Assembly: GCA_964430105.1 (NCBI GenBank)
Contig: CAYSEF010000002.1
Coordinates: 18,476 to 82,475 of the forward strand
Source: UMGS1696 sp964430105
Lineage (GTDB): Bacteria > Bacillota > Clostridia > Oscillospirales > CAG-272
Reading direction: 5' to 3'
DNA: 64,000 bases
Of the stretch, positions 9,245 through 20,400 are shown one piece after another. A program made the translations under genes and the position numbers. Every line of letters begins with the position of its first letter. Within the stretch, counting starts at the first letter, position 1. Below the pieces are notes generated by a model that searched no databases, was not told the DNA's origin, and was given only the letters and a program-made list of their open reading frames with translations.

Positions 9245-10246
9245 TTAGTCTTTTCGCTGATAGAATACGAACGCACTGAGAATACCTGCTACAGCTGCAA
9301 TGATAAGGATAACGATGAGGAAGTACATCCAAGACATCGCAGAGCTGAGTACGTTACCGTCTGCCTGAGAGTATACACCACTGATATACGACATTACGGC
9401 GTTATCAGATGACGTAAACGCATCGATGATTGTATAAATGGTATTAACCAAGATCATCGGGCTTACCATCGGGAGAGTGATTTTCCAGAAGGTTTCCCAA
9501 CCGGAAGCACCGTCGATAGAGCAGGATTCATAGATAGCGGGAGAGATGGACTGAAGACCGGAAAGGAAGATAAGCATCTGTACGCCACAACGGTTTACGA
9601 TATTAAAGATATTGTTAACCATGTCTACAACGTAAGTTACGATTTCAGTACCGATCATCATGTTCGAGAAGAGTCTTTCAACGTCCATTACAGATACGAT
9701 CTGTGTAGCTGTTGAAGTCTGACCGGAACCATTGTCGATACCTTCACTACCTTCCATGTATTCAGAAAGGGTGTTTGCTGCGTCGATATCGGAAATAAGA
9801 CCGGTAGTAAGGATAACCGGGATGAAGAAGATTGCACGGAACGCTGCACGACCTGCGATCTTCTGGTTAAGAACGATAGCAACGAAGAGTGAGAAAATTA
9901 CGATTGAGGGGATATCGAGTATAAGCTGCTGCAGACCGGATACAAGCGTTGTTACATAAGAAGTATCAACGAACAATGCATTTGAGTAGTTCTGCCAACC
10001 TACGAATATCAGCTCATAACCACCTCCCACGAGAATTTTAATCTCGTGGAAAGAGTATTTGATAGAGTCAAAAATGATTGGAAGGTAGATAAGTAAGAAG
10101 CCGATGATAAACGGGAGTACGAAAATCCAGCCAGCTCTTGCCTTTTTAACGTCAAGAGAAGCGCCACGACGTCTCTTTTTACCGGGAGCATCGATCTGAA
10201 TCTTCTGCTTTTTTCCACCTTTGCCAGCGTCAATGTTTAAGTTCAT
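9245..10246 (-). CDS. carbohydrate ABC transporter permease, MalF type
   Basis: This 333-residue permease has a lysine-rich cytoplasmic N-terminus (about 40 residues) and membrane helices with the EAA-loop stretch ESCSIDGASGWETFWKITLP. A polar insert rich in Ser/Thr/Gly (around residues 160-185) sits in an extracellular or periplasm-side loop. It lies 18 bases after the DUF5696 gene and 17 before the MalG-type partner, so the three are almost certainly co-transcribed. The pair is distinct in sequence from the second permease pair at 15559-17380, so it is not a recent copy. Confidence 0.88.
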   Translation of the reverse strand: MNLNIDAGKGGKKQKIQIDAPGKKRRRGASLDVKKARAGWIFVLPFIIGFLLIYLPIIFDSIKYSFHEIKILVGGGYELIFVGWQNYSNALFVDTSYVTTLVSGLQQLILDIPSIVIFSLFVAIVLNQKIAGRAAFRAIFFIPVILTTGLISDIDAANTLSEYMEGSEGIDNGSGQTSTATQIVSVMDVERLFSNMMIGTEIVTYVVDMVNNIFNIVNRCGVQMLIFLSGLQSISPAIYESCSIDGASGWETFWKITLPMVSPMILVNTIYTIIDAFTSSDNAVMSYISGVYSQADGNVLSSAMSWMYFLIVILIIAAVAGILSAFVFYQRKD

Positions 10247-10264
10247 GAATGCACTCCCCTTTCT

Positions 10265-13200
10265 TTAGTCTATTCTTACGAAGTTAAGAGAAGGAATGGT
10301 GTAAATTACGCCACCAACTTCAACGATAACGTCGTAGGAGTTATAGTTAAGAATGAAGTTTACGCCGCCTTCGTATTCAACACGGACAATGGAGCCTCTT
10401 ACAGTTGCATACTTGTCGATGATAACCTTTTCTTCTTCAACTTCTTCGATGATTTCTTCACCGAATTCGTTTACAGCAACACCGGTTTCGTCGTCTACAA
10501 CTGTTTCTTCAACAGTTTCTTCGATAGCGGTATCATCTGTTGTAGCTTCGTCAACTACAGCATCAGCAGCGCCGTTAAGAGCTGCCATACGTTCAGCGAA
10601 TTTTTGTGCTCTTTCTTCTTCAAGGCGAGCAGCTTCTTCTTCAGCGGCAATTGCTGCTGCTGCTGCTTCTGCTGCAAGTCTATCAGCTTCAAGTTCATCT
10701 GCATCGGGAACACGCTGACCGTCAAGGAACTCGTGGTCTACGATATACGAAGTCTGGAGGTCCTTAGTTGCTTCATTGAGAGTTGTGTAATACTTAACAA
10801 GGTCTTCCTTCCAAATATCATAAGATACTGAATAGTACTTGCTGAGGGAGAAGTCTTCCTTAAGCTCGTTGGTGTTCTGGTAGGAGAGGATGAAGTACAT
10901 AGCCGCGCCATTTTCGATAGCGTGAAGAATGGACTCATTGATATCGCCTTCCATGTTTGTAGCGGAACCGGTAAATACCTTAGAACCGTGGTAAACCATA
11001 CCAAGGAACGGGATGGAATCACTTGCCTTAACGTACTTAGAAGATGTAAGTGAAGTATTGAGGATTATGTCAGCATAAGGAACCGCATAGGAGTTACCGC
11101 CTTCGATCATAACGCTTTCATAATCGTTGGAAATTCTTTCGAGGAGTTCTACAGTGAACTGCTTGTTATCTTCGCGGTGGTAAGGTTCATCTTCGTCAAA
11201 GTCGGAGTTGAGGTCAGTACCGAGCGTAGAAACAGAGATCGAGCTATTGCCGTATTCACTGTAAATAGGTGCGAACTTATCATAGAAATGATAGTAGTAT
11301 GCGGGAGAGATCGCAATCGAGAAGGATCTGTCGAAGCTCTGGGTTGCGGGGTCATACGCACGTCTTGTTGTATAACGGTCGTCGATAGTCTTTATAGCAT
11401 GCTTTCTGAGGCTAAGACCATCGAAAGCATCCATGCTGTTAGCATAAGCGAAGTCGAAGTCGGGATATACACCGAAATCATTTTCAGCTGCATAAGCTGC
11501 AAGTTCCTTGAAGCCTTCATTGCCGCCAACAACATCGAGCCACTTAACCTTATAAGGCATTGTAGCCTGCATACCGCCGTTAGCATAGCCATTCAGCTTG
11601 AAGTTGACATTGCCTACACCAAGCTCATTGAGTTCGGACTGCATTGTCTTAATATCTTCAAAGGTTGTAAGAGGCTTATCAACGGTGATCGGGAAGGAGA
11701 ATACACGTTCAACGTCTTCGATAGAACCGAAGGTTTCGATATAGAGCGGGATATCTTCCTTAGTATTTTCAAGCTTTGTGAGAACACCCTTCTGAGTGAA
11801 GTAATCACGATAAGCAAGAGCCATACCTTCCCATTCAGCTGCAAAGTATTCGCCTTCCTTAAGACCTGCTTCTTCAGCGAGAACAGGGTCACGGAGGAAG
11901 ATATACTGAATACGATAGCTGTCGGTATATTTTCTCTTAGAGGTTACAGTCCATGTTGCATTACCGCTGACTGAGATAGAATCCGCGAGGTTATACTGGT
12001 CAGACGGACGAGGTGTAAACATAGGATATACTGTATTGTACGGATGGAGAGTACCACCGCAATGAGCCATAAGAGATGCGAGGGAGTCACCTTCTGTAAT
12101 TATAGCGAGGAAGCCGTTTGAAACAGTAGGAAGTTCAACTTCTTCTACTTCCTCTTCAACTACAACAGGAGCAGTAACAGCAGCGCCTGCAACAGGAAGG
12201 GGAGTAGTAGTGGTTTCTTCTTCAACTACAACAGTTTCTTCAACTTCGGGCTGAATGGTACGGTTAGTAACAACGCCGTAATAAGGCATTCTCATAACTT
12301 CAGCGTGCTGACCGCTGATTTCGTGGTAAGCGTAGTCTTCGCCGTAGATCTTACTAGCGAGGTTTACGGTAGTACCGGCAAAATCTTCAAAGCGGATGAG
12401 CGCACCGGAACCATCGGGAATTACAGAATAACCGGTGTATTCATTGCTACCAGCATCGAAGTAAGGAAGCATGGTAACAGTCTTGAACTGATAAGCGGAT
12501 TCGTCGAATTCGATACCGTTTGCAGGAAGTCTTACTTCAACGCCGTTATCATTGATGGTGTATTCGAGGGACATACGGAATCTCGGCGGAGCAGCATCAT
12601 CACCGGTATACTTGGTGAGATCATGGTCGTATTCGAGTTCTTCGTATGTATATGCGGGGCAGTAGGTTTTAATGATGTTTTCAAGTTCACGAAGCTCTCT
12701 AGCACCGATGTTCGGGTCACAAACATAAACAGGCATTTCAAGAGTGATCGGGAACTGAGCATTCATTTCAGCTACAAGACGCTCGGTAAGCTTCGGGTCG
12801 TCCTTATCCTTCTCGGTATAGAAGGAAGTGAGCTTCTGATAGTGGAAGTCATTATCGATATTAGCGAGAACGAGTTCTTCAAAGCGGTCGGTTCTGATAA
12901 GACGAGGAACAAGACGGGTAGTCTGTTCTTCACCAAGGGTATATTCTACACGAATACCCTTCTTGATGTTCTTCTGGATGATCTGACCACGGAGAGCAGC
13001 CTCTTTATAGCTCTGCATTGTCTTCTGAACTTCGTTTTCAAGGAAGGTAATGCTAAGCTGAGAGAGAAGCTCCTGCTTTACGGAATCAGAAATTGTCTGA
13101 TAACCGGAAGCGATATCATAGGGGTTTGTGAAATGAGCCTGGCCGGTAACGGTATCAACGAAAGCTACTTCACCGGTGAACTCTTCATAATAAATTTGAA

Positions 13201-13396
13201 TGCCTTTTTCTTCCTTGAGGAAGACCATGTCAGCAAGCTTATCTTCAGCGGTTGCGTAATTCTTGGTAAGGTAATCGATGATCGGGTCACCGTTATCATT
13301 TACCTTATCAGACCACGCTGCGTCTGCAGAAACCACAAGGGAACCGAGAAGCATAACCAGAGTCAAGAATGCTGATACAATTCTTTTCATACTCAT
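10265..13396 (-). CDS. DUF5696-type secreted protein with a barrel-like domain
   Basis: The start chosen (13396) is preceded by GGAGA and gives a 1043-residue protein with a Sec signal peptide ending near ADAAW. The order is a mixed N-terminal region, a Glu/Thr/Val-rich low-complexity linker (about 385-420), a region that reads like an alternating beta/alpha barrel (about 545-870) with acidic strand ends (YPDFDFAYAN, LGTDLNSDFD, MIEGGNSY), an Ala/Glu coiled coil (about 900-940), an acidic linker, and a short C-terminal beta domain. I recognise it as DUF5696-like; members often sit beside sugar ABC importers and no activity is established to my knowledge. A glycosidase role is inference. No C-terminal sorting motif is seen. 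Confidence 0.72.
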   Translation of the reverse strand: MSMKRIVSAFLTLVMLLGSLVVSADAAWSDKVNDNGDPIIDYLTKNYATAEDKLADMVFLKEEKGIQIYYEEFTGEVAFVDTVTGQAHFTNPYDIASGYQTISDSVKQELLSQLSITFLENEVQKTMQSYKEAALRGQIIQKNIKKGIRVEYTLGEEQTTRLVPRLIRTDRFEELVLANIDNDFHYQKLTSFYTEKDKDDPKLTERLVAEMNAQFPITLEMPVYVCDPNIGARELRELENIIKTYCPAYTYEELEYDHDLTKYTGDDAAPPRFRMSLEYTINDNGVEVRLPANGIEFDESAYQFKTVTMLPYFDAGSNEYTGYSVIPDGSGALIRFEDFAGTTVNLASKIYGEDYAYHEISGQHAEVMRMPYYGVVTNRTIQPEVEETVVVEEETTTTPLPVAGAAVTAPVVVEEEVEEVELPTVSNGFLAIITEGDSLASLMAHCGGTLHPYNTVYPMFTPRPSDQYNLADSISVSGNATWTVTSKRKYTDSYRIQYIFLRDPVLAEEAGLKEGEYFAAEWEGMALAYRDYFTQKGVLTKLENTKEDIPLYIETFGSIEDVERVFSFPITVDKPLTTFEDIKTMQSELNELGVGNVNFKLNGYANGGMQATMPYKVKWLDVVGGNEGFKELAAYAAENDFGVYPDFDFAYANSMDAFDGLSLRKHAIKTIDDRYTTRRAYDPATQSFDRSFSIAISPAYYYHFYDKFAPIYSEYGNSSISVSTLGTDLNSDFDEDEPYHREDNKQFTVELLERISNDYESVMIEGGNSYAVPYADIILNTSLTSSKYVKASDSIPFLGMVYHGSKVFTGSATNMEGDINESILHAIENGAAMYFILSYQNTNELKEDFSLSKYYSVSYDIWKEDLVKYYTTLNEATKDLQTSYIVDHEFLDGQRVPDADELEADRLAAEAAAAAIAAEEEAARLEEERAQKFAERMAALNGAADAVVDEATTDDTAIEETVEETVVDDETGVAVNEFGEEIIEEVEEEKVIIDKYATVRGSIVRVEYEGGVNFILNYNSYDVIVEVGGVIYTIPSLNFVRID

Positions 13397-13418
13397 ATCT
13401 ATTTTCTCCTCTCTCTGT

Positions 13419-15548
13419 TTACAACCGGTAACTGATTTCTTCAATAATATTAGTTACAAAGCTTACGATCTTTGCCATAAGGCTGGAGAAAAGAACACCG
13501 ATAAACATGATGAATGCCATACCAACGATGGTAGCAAGACAAGTAAGGATATTCTTTCCGATAGAATAGTCGTGAGTAACCATCATTGCGAAGAACAGAA
13601 GGAGACCGAGCCAAATGTATGCAAGAGATGAAAGGAGAGTCAAGAAACCAGATTCATCAAGGCTCAAGAAGTTCGACGCGATAGTTCCGGGAAGAATGAG
13701 AAGCGGAAGGGGAGTGAGGCAGTAGCAGGATGCAACGAAGATATCCTTCATGGAACCTTCACCTTCAAAGAGTGTTGTAAGACACCAGTTGGAAATTACC
13801 CAGAGAAGGAGCGGAACTACAACTGCGGAGATCGCACCCATAATATTGAATGTTGTAGACGGGAATGGATTGAAAATGTAGCCTTTACCGATGGTATCGT
13901 AGAAGTATACGATTACGGTAGCGAGAAGGATAACGAACGCACTTCTTACAGAACCACGCTTTTCATGCTTAAGATCCCAGAACGCATCAAACGGATGGAA
14001 GATAGCATAGAATGCGTAGAGAAGTTCTTCTTTAAGGCTCTTACGACCAACCTTAAGAGCAGTACGCTTATTAACTTTAGAAGCAAATCCGAAGAATTTA
14101 GCCAAAAGTACACAAGCAACAACTATAACGATCGGAATAAGCCAGAAGTATTTGTTCGCCCATTCTTTACGGATTTCCTTATAAGCTTCGGAATAGTTTT
14201 CAGTATCATAAGCATACTGATAATATTTCATAGCTTCTTCGTATTCACCCTGACGGTAAAGAGCCTTACCGATCTGGGTATATGCAGGGCTAAAGTTATT
14301 GTTTCTCTTAAGGATTTCAGTCCAGTCATCGATAGCCTTATCATACTGTCTGTTATTGTCGTGTTCGAGAGCGGTGATAAGGAGGTCAGCGTACTCGGTA
14401 CGGCGGTAGATAACGACATTATCATTTGTCTTATCGAGGAGGAGGATATCAGAACCCTGATAGCAGATAGCTTCAACGCTGTCAATGTTACCGGTCTGAG
14501 TACCGATATCACCGAAAACGAAGAGGAGGTTACCGTTTTCATCATAGGTGAACACCTTAGATCTCTTTTCGTCGATGATTGACCATGTTCCTTCAGGACC
14601 CATAGCAACGTCGATGACCTTAGAAGCACCTGTGATATTAGCGGTAGAACGGTTAGAAACTGAAACTTCACCGGACGGCGGGTAGTAACCATTACGAGCC
14701 ATTACGTCTGCACCGGAAGCATTGAGCTTCTTAACAGGAGCAAAGTCAGAAGACTTATCTTTATTTCTAATAGCATTCTGCTGGTCGTTCGCGTCGATTG
14801 AAGATGTAGTTACATAAATGAAGTTTTTATCATCGATAGTGATGTTATTAAACTCAGTAGAAACGTATTCTTCCTGCTGTTCTCTCTGTTCTTCAGTCTG
14901 GAAATTTCTCCAAAGAATATCGAGAGCGGAGATAGAAACCTTCTGAGCACCGATGAAACCGAAGAATTCGCCATTAGTATTAAGAACGATGATACCCTGA
15001 TAAGTAGTTGAAGAAACTACGAACACACGGCCGTAATCGTCAACTGCACAAGCAACCGGCTTATAAATGGAACCTTCTTCGAAGAGGTTTGACTTAGGCT
15101 GGGGAATAATCTTAACGTAATTACCCTCAAGGTCGAACATTACGATACGGTTATTGTCAGTATCGCAGACGTAGATGTATTCTTCATCAGCGAACACACC
15201 GGACGGATTAGTAAAGCTGTCCGGTACGCCATGTTCGTTAGTAAATGTAGTAATTTCGAACAGAAGCTTGCAATAACGGTCGCATACGATGATGCGGTTA
15301 GTGGAGCCAAGTGCGAAATAAACTCTTCCGTCGGGGCCGACCATCATATCACGAGGATCATCGAAGTCGGAAAGACCGATGTAGGAAGCGTTAACTACTG
15401 TATCCGGCACATACGCTGCGGGGGATACCGAAACATCACCGGAGAAGTCGTATGTATAAGTCGCATAAGGAGTTGCCGCTGAAACAACGGTAGGAAGAAT
15501 CATTACGAGAGTAAGGGCGATAAGGAGTATTTTATAAAACTTTTTCAT
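13419..15548 (-). CDS. NHL-repeat, TPR and Yip1-domain membrane protein
   Basis: The 709-residue protein has a signal peptide (MKKFYKILLIALTLVMILPT...), then NHL-type propeller repeats (about 50-385, e.g. DPRDMMVGPDGRVYFA and PSGVFADEEYIYVCDTDNNR), a TPR pair (about 395-460), a membrane helix (about 470-490), and a C-terminal Yip1-like bundle of about five helices (555-705). The propeller should face outward and the Yip1 domain sits in the membrane. The gene is embedded between the two permease pairs, which suggests a scaffold or sensor role for the uptake system, but the function is unknown. It ends 22 bases before the DUF5696 start. Confidence 0.75.
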   Translation of the reverse strand: MKKFYKILLIALTLVMILPTVVSAATPYATYTYDFSGDVSVSPAAYVPDTVVNASYIGLSDFDDPRDMMVGPDGRVYFALGSTNRIIVCDRYCKLLFEITTFTNEHGVPDSFTNPSGVFADEEYIYVCDTDNNRIVMFDLEGNYVKIIPQPKSNLFEEGSIYKPVACAVDDYGRVFVVSSTTYQGIIVLNTNGEFFGFIGAQKVSISALDILWRNFQTEEQREQQEEYVSTEFNNITIDDKNFIYVTTSSIDANDQQNAIRNKDKSSDFAPVKKLNASGADVMARNGYYPPSGEVSVSNRSTANITGASKVIDVAMGPEGTWSIIDEKRSKVFTYDENGNLLFVFGDIGTQTGNIDSVEAICYQGSDILLLDKTNDNVVIYRRTEYADLLITALEHDNNRQYDKAIDDWTEILKRNNNFSPAYTQIGKALYRQGEYEEAMKYYQYAYDTENYSEAYKEIRKEWANKYFWLIPIVIVVACVLLAKFFGFASKVNKRTALKVGRKSLKEELLYAFYAIFHPFDAFWDLKHEKRGSVRSAFVILLATVIVYFYDTIGKGYIFNPFPSTTFNIMGAISAVVVPLLLWVISNWCLTTLFEGEGSMKDIFVASCYCLTPLPLLILPGTIASNFLSLDESGFLTLLSSLAYIWLGLLLFFAMMVTHDYSIGKNILTCLATIVGMAFIMFIGVLFSSLMAKIVSFVTNIIEEISYRL

Positions 15549-15558
15549 TGAGTCCTCC

Positions 15559-16434
15559 TTAATCTTTCATGCCGCTGGAGCCCATTGTTTCAATGATGTT
15601 CGACTGAGAAACGACGAATACGAGAATCGGAACGACCATCATTACAACGGTAGCGGCAGCAGATGCACCGGAACGAGCGATACCGCCGGCAGTGATCTGA
15701 CCAATTGCGTAGTTTAATGTCTTAAGCTGTTCAGAGTAAATGAACGAGGATGCACCGGAGTTCCAAAGACCCTGGAAGGAATAAACGATCAGAGTCAGCC
15801 AACCCGGCTTAACCATAGGCATTGCGATGGACCAGAAGGTACGGAGTTCGGAAGCACCGTCGATACGAGCTGATTCAAGAACTTCGTTAGAAATGTTGGA
15901 TTCCATGAACTGCTTCATAAGGTAAAGACCGAGAGTTGAACACCATGCGGGAACGATAACTGCGAAGTATGTATCGATCCAACCGATCATAGACATTGTG
16001 ATGAAGTTTACGATACCGGTAACGGTAGCAGTAAACATAAGGGACTTCTGAATAAGCCAGAAGAACTGCTTAGAACCCGGGAAATCGATCTTTGCAAGAG
16101 CGTAAGCACAGATGGATGCGAGAACGAGGTTACCGAATGTACCACCTACGGAAATAAGAACCGTATTGAAGATGTAACGTGAGAACGGAACCCAGGAGTC
16201 GCCCATGAGGTTAAAGAGGTCTGTAAAGTTACCGAGTGTCGGGTTTACAACGTAGAAACGCGGGGGGAAGTAGAAGAGTTCGTTCAGAGGCTTAAGCGAC
16301 TGAATGATCTGATAATACATAGGAAGGAACATGAACAGACCGAAAATGGTGAGGACAACAGTGATACCTGCGTCACCGCCTGCAGATCTGTTAAGTACGA
16401 CCTGATGCTTTCTTGTTCTTAATTTTCTTGCCAT
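15559..16434 (-). CDS. carbohydrate ABC transporter permease, MalG type (second pair)
   Basis: This 291-residue permease has six predicted helices and the EAA loop LESARIDGASELRTFWSIAMP, a near-textbook match to sugar importer permeases. It is one base from the MalF-type gene upstream and 10 bases from the NHL-TPR-Yip1 gene downstream. It is expected to pair with the 16436-17380 product and the large solute-binding protein. Length is typical for MalG/LacG-type subunits. Confidence 0.92.
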   Translation of the reverse strand: MARKLRTRKHQVVLNRSAGGDAGITVVLTIFGLFMFLPMYYQIIQSLKPLNELFYFPPRFYVVNPTLGNFTDLFNLMGDSWVPFSRYIFNTVLISVGGTFGNLVLASICAYALAKIDFPGSKQFFWLIQKSLMFTATVTGIVNFITMSMIGWIDTYFAVIVPAWCSTLGLYLMKQFMESNISNEVLESARIDGASELRTFWSIAMPMVKPGWLTLIVYSFQGLWNSGASSFIYSEQLKTLNYAIGQITAGGIARSGASAAATVVMMVVPILVFVVSQSNIIETMGSSGMKD

Positions 16435-16435
16435 G

Positions 16436-17380
16436 TTACTCGCCCACCTTTGAAATAAGTTTAGTTACGAGCACGTTAGAACCGATCATCATAAGGAAGA
16501 GAATGAACGAAATCGCGGAAGCATAACCAACCTCCCAACGGTTGTTCTGATACTCATCCAAGTGGTGAGTCAACGTGTAAGCTACATAGTCAACGGACGG
16601 GTTGCCCGCAAGAGCTGATACGATACCACCGAAGCCGAAACCACCGGTGATAGAAAGGATAGCACCGAACATCAGCTGCGGTTTCATAGACGGCAGAGTG
16701 ATGTACCAAAGTTCCTGCCAACGGTTCTTAATACCGTCGATAGCGCCTGCTTCAAAGAGACTCTTATTGATACCCTGAAGACCTGCGATAAATGACAGGA
16801 AGGAGGTACCAAGGGAGGTCCAAAGAGCAACTACTACGCAGAGTGCAAATACATAATCCGCATTCTGGAACCATTTGATAGGAGCATCAATGATACCCAT
16901 ATCGAGGAGGATAGCGTTTACCCAACCATAAGCGTCACTGGAGAACAATGTTGCCCATACGAGGTATACGTTACCTGCAATAGAAGGTGCATAGAAGATA
17001 AGTGTTACGATAGCACGAATCTTCGGGGGAAGCTCATTAATAAACCATGCTACTATATAAGAAATTATGTAGGAAGCAGGGCCTGTGATAGCAGCGAAGA
17101 GAAGTGTATTCTTCAGAGCTGTCACAAAGAGGTCATCGTCAAGGAACAATGTGATGTAGTTATCCATGAAGATGAACTTCGGCATTTCAAGCATGTTGAA
17201 CTGCGTAAAGCTCAGTACAAGAGACAGCGCAACGGGAACGATGGTGAAGATGAAGAAGAGGATCATAAACGGCGCGATCATGAAGTACGCTGTTTTATTC
17301 TTTCTCACCAGGAACCATGTCCATTCGGCTTTAGTCATCTCTTTACGAGTCTTGACTTGTTTTTCAGTATTTTTAGACAT
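16436..17380 (-). CDS. carbohydrate ABC transporter permease, MalF type (second pair)
   Basis: This 314-residue permease starts with a charged cytoplasmic tail of about 30 residues and has six helices with the EAA-like loop LFEAGAIDGIKNRWQELWYITLP (abbreviated G-A-I-D-G core). It belongs to the LacF/UgpA group of sugar permeases. It lies 41 bases after the big solute-binding gene and one base before its MalG partner, indicating tight co-expression. The ATPase is absent from the locus. Confidence 0.9.
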   Translation of the reverse strand: MSKNTEKQVKTRKEMTKAEWTWFLVRKNKTAYFMIAPFMILFFIFTIVPVALSLVLSFTQFNMLEMPKFIFMDNYITLFLDDDLFVTALKNTLLFAAITGPASYIISYIVAWFINELPPKIRAIVTLIFYAPSIAGNVYLVWATLFSSDAYGWVNAILLDMGIIDAPIKWFQNADYVFALCVVVALWTSLGTSFLSFIAGLQGINKSLFEAGAIDGIKNRWQELWYITLPSMKPQLMFGAILSITGGFGFGGIVSALAGNPSVDYVAYTLTHHLDEYQNNRWEVGYASAISFILFLMMIGSNVLVTKLISKVGE

Positions 17381-17421
17381 GTACTCTCTCCTTTGTCAGA
17401 ATTTCTTTTATGACAGAGCGA

Positions 17422-20400
17422 TCATTCAATGTAAGATTCAAGAGCATCAGCTGCCTGATTAATATATGTAGCAAGCTGAGCCTGATTTTCGTCAGCAGTG
17501 TTAAGACCTGCTGCAGCTGCTCTGAGCGCATCAATATCTTCCGAACCGATTGCATCGGAAACAGCATCTATAGCAGCGGAGCTTTCCATTGTGCTGATAA
17601 GCTCTGTAGCCTGACTGAGACGCTTAGAAGCGAGGGTCTGACCGATTTCAAGAATTTCGAGATCAAACTCAGTTCTCTTTCTGTTGATTTCCTTGTTTAT
17701 AGTGTTGATATATTCAAGGAGGGATGCAACAGGGTCTGCCTTATTATTATAAGCGTCAAGGAATGCGAAGCTGGTGTAACGACCAAGAATGTAGGAACCG
17801 GGATAGTTTGTAATAGCAGCGGTGTGACTCATCTGCTTCATAAGCTGTTCATACTCTCTGGAAGTCCAAGGAAGTTCTTCGAGAGCATCCATGTTAGCGG
17901 TCGGGTTCTTAGCAGCAGGACCGAGGATCGCAACAAGCTCATTGGAGTAGTCAACCTGGAAGTCAGTGTCTGTATACCAGCACATATATTCCCAAGCTGC
18001 ACCGATATCTCTAGCACCGGACATCATAACGAGTGCGGAGGAACCGGACATTACAGTATTGTTGATAGTTCCATCTTCCTGAACGAAACCGGGAACGGGA
18101 CCGAATTCCCAAAGACCTGCGATTTCAGTAGCGAAGATGATGACGTTGTTATATGCCGTGTAGGGCTGGATAGCGATCGGCATTTCACCGGTTCTGAAAC
18201 GGTTAGCAAAGTCATAGTCAACAGGGAGAGAATACTGTGTAAACATATTACACATAGTCTCAAATGAATCGAGTGAGAGGTTTGCGTCGAGGTTGATTCT
18301 CATACCGTCATCAGCCCAGAGGTGACCACCCATCTGATACATATACATCTGATAGTCCTGAGACATACCGATTTCCATGTTGTTGAACTGGAGAACAGGG
18401 ATCATAGCAAGAAGGTCATCCCATGTTTCGGGAACTTCAAGACCAAGGTCAGCGATGATATCTGTACGATAGAACATCATGTTCCAGGTCTGAGTTTCGG
18501 GGAGACCGTATACCTTACCGTAAAGTTCAAGCGGAACCATAGCGGCATCGGTAAATCTGCTTACGATTTCGTGATAATCACTGAATATCTCACGCATTTC
18601 AGCGTTATAAGCCTTTTCGTCTTCATCGTCGTCAGCCTGATCTTCGTAAGCTTCGGGGTTAATCGCAAGAACAGCGGAACGGATAGCGTACTGGATCGGG
18701 TCAACGCCTGTACCGGGAAGAGCAACTTCAGGACCTACACCTGCAAGAACAGACGGGAGAAGTGTACCGCCCGCAACGAGCTTAAGTGTTGCATCGATAT
18801 TATGCTTAGGACCGAAGTCGTTATCCATAAGAGTACGGATGATCTGAGCCTGGTCACGACCGGTAGAAACCCAAACTTCAATGCTGCGTTCCTTTGCATC
18901 TTCTTCGCTTGAACCACCGAGTGAGTTATAGTCGGTGTAGAAGGAAGCGAGGAACTGTCTGAATTCGTACCACAGAGCCTGAAGGAAGTTTGCATCAGCC
19001 TTCGGGAGCTCAGCAGAAGCAGGCTGAACCAGGATATAGTCAAGTTCAAGGGGCTGGGAGCTTACTGTATTTACCCAGTCACCGAGAGTACCGATGTCGG
19101 ACTTAAGGTTTGTAAGGTTTTTAGCGATCTTGTCTTCATCTGTACCCATTTCAACAAGACGCTTTCTTACAGTTTCAAGTGATGCGGAGTTCTGAGACTT
19201 AACGTTAGCCATGCCTTCAATATAGGAAATAACTTCCGCAAGATTGAGGGACTGAACAACGAGGTCTTCAACTACATCGGGAAGAACTCTACCGAAGCCG
19301 TAGTCACGATATTTATCGGGAGTTGCACCGGTGAGCTTGATGATTTCGAGGTAGTCATTGTTAACGGAATCAAGGATCTCCTTAACCTGACGAACTACGC
19401 CACCCATTTCACCGAGAGTTACTTCAAAGCGAACTGTGTGTGTACCGGGTTCAAGGTAGAACTGGAAGGTATCTGCGCCATTGTTGAGAGCTTCAACCTG
19501 CCATCCGGTGTTATAATTGAACTTAGCATAGTTAGCTTCTTCAAAAGGAACCTTACCATCAATATAAATTCTTCTTGATGTGTAGATACCGGGAAGCTCA
19601 TTCTGTCTGAAACGGGTTACGATGCTGTAAAGACCTGCTGTCTCAACTTCAAATTCGTATTCAACCCACTGACCGGGAGTTACCCATTTTTCACTACCAA
19701 TGGTATTCAGACGGATCTTTGCGGAGTCCTGCGGCTCTGTAATAGCAGATTTACGGTCATAAATCGGATATACAGTATAGTCGGAGGTCTTAGTCGGAGT
19801 TTCTGCGGCAATATAGATGGGTTCCGCATTAGCTTCGCTCTTTCCGCTGATATATTCATCATAAGACAGCTTGTCTTCATAAGGATATATCGTAATGGAC
19901 TTGATTACCATAGATTCACGAACGCCCTCGAGAGAGATGGTATTCTTGCCCTTTTCGAAATAGAATTCAAAAGGATTTGCATAATAACCATTTGCGTCAA
20001 TGAAATCGTATTCATTCCATTCATGTGCAACAGTAGATGTAGGACGGAGCTCGTTTCCGTTGCTGTCCTTCTGGAATCTGCCTGTTTCAGTATCATATGC
20101 ATTCACCCACGTCTTCTTCATAAGAAGATAGCGTGCTTCAGAGAACGGAACAACACCGTTTATGTGAAGCATACGTTCAATTGAGTTTGTTTTGTCGGTA
20201 ACGGAGCTGTATTCGATTTTCATCGCATACATACCCGTTGACGGAATATCCAGCTCCCAGGTAACCTTACCGTTGTCTGATACCTTTAAAGCTTTACCGC
20301 TCATTCCTCCATAATCCGAAACAACTTCAACAACTGCGTCAGTCTGATCTTCAAAATAGTTGATAGCATCAACAGTTACAGAAGAGCTTCCTCTCTCCAC

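Noticed and set aside
12305..13375. 356-codon plus-strand ORF opposite the DUF5696 gene
   Set aside because: It is the antisense shadow of a real gene with a clear signal peptide and operon context; no ribosome-binding site of quality and no recognisable protein pattern.
8166..17380. Two permease pairs considered as a recent segmental duplication
   Set aside because: The pairs differ clearly in sequence and length, so they are diverged paralogues.
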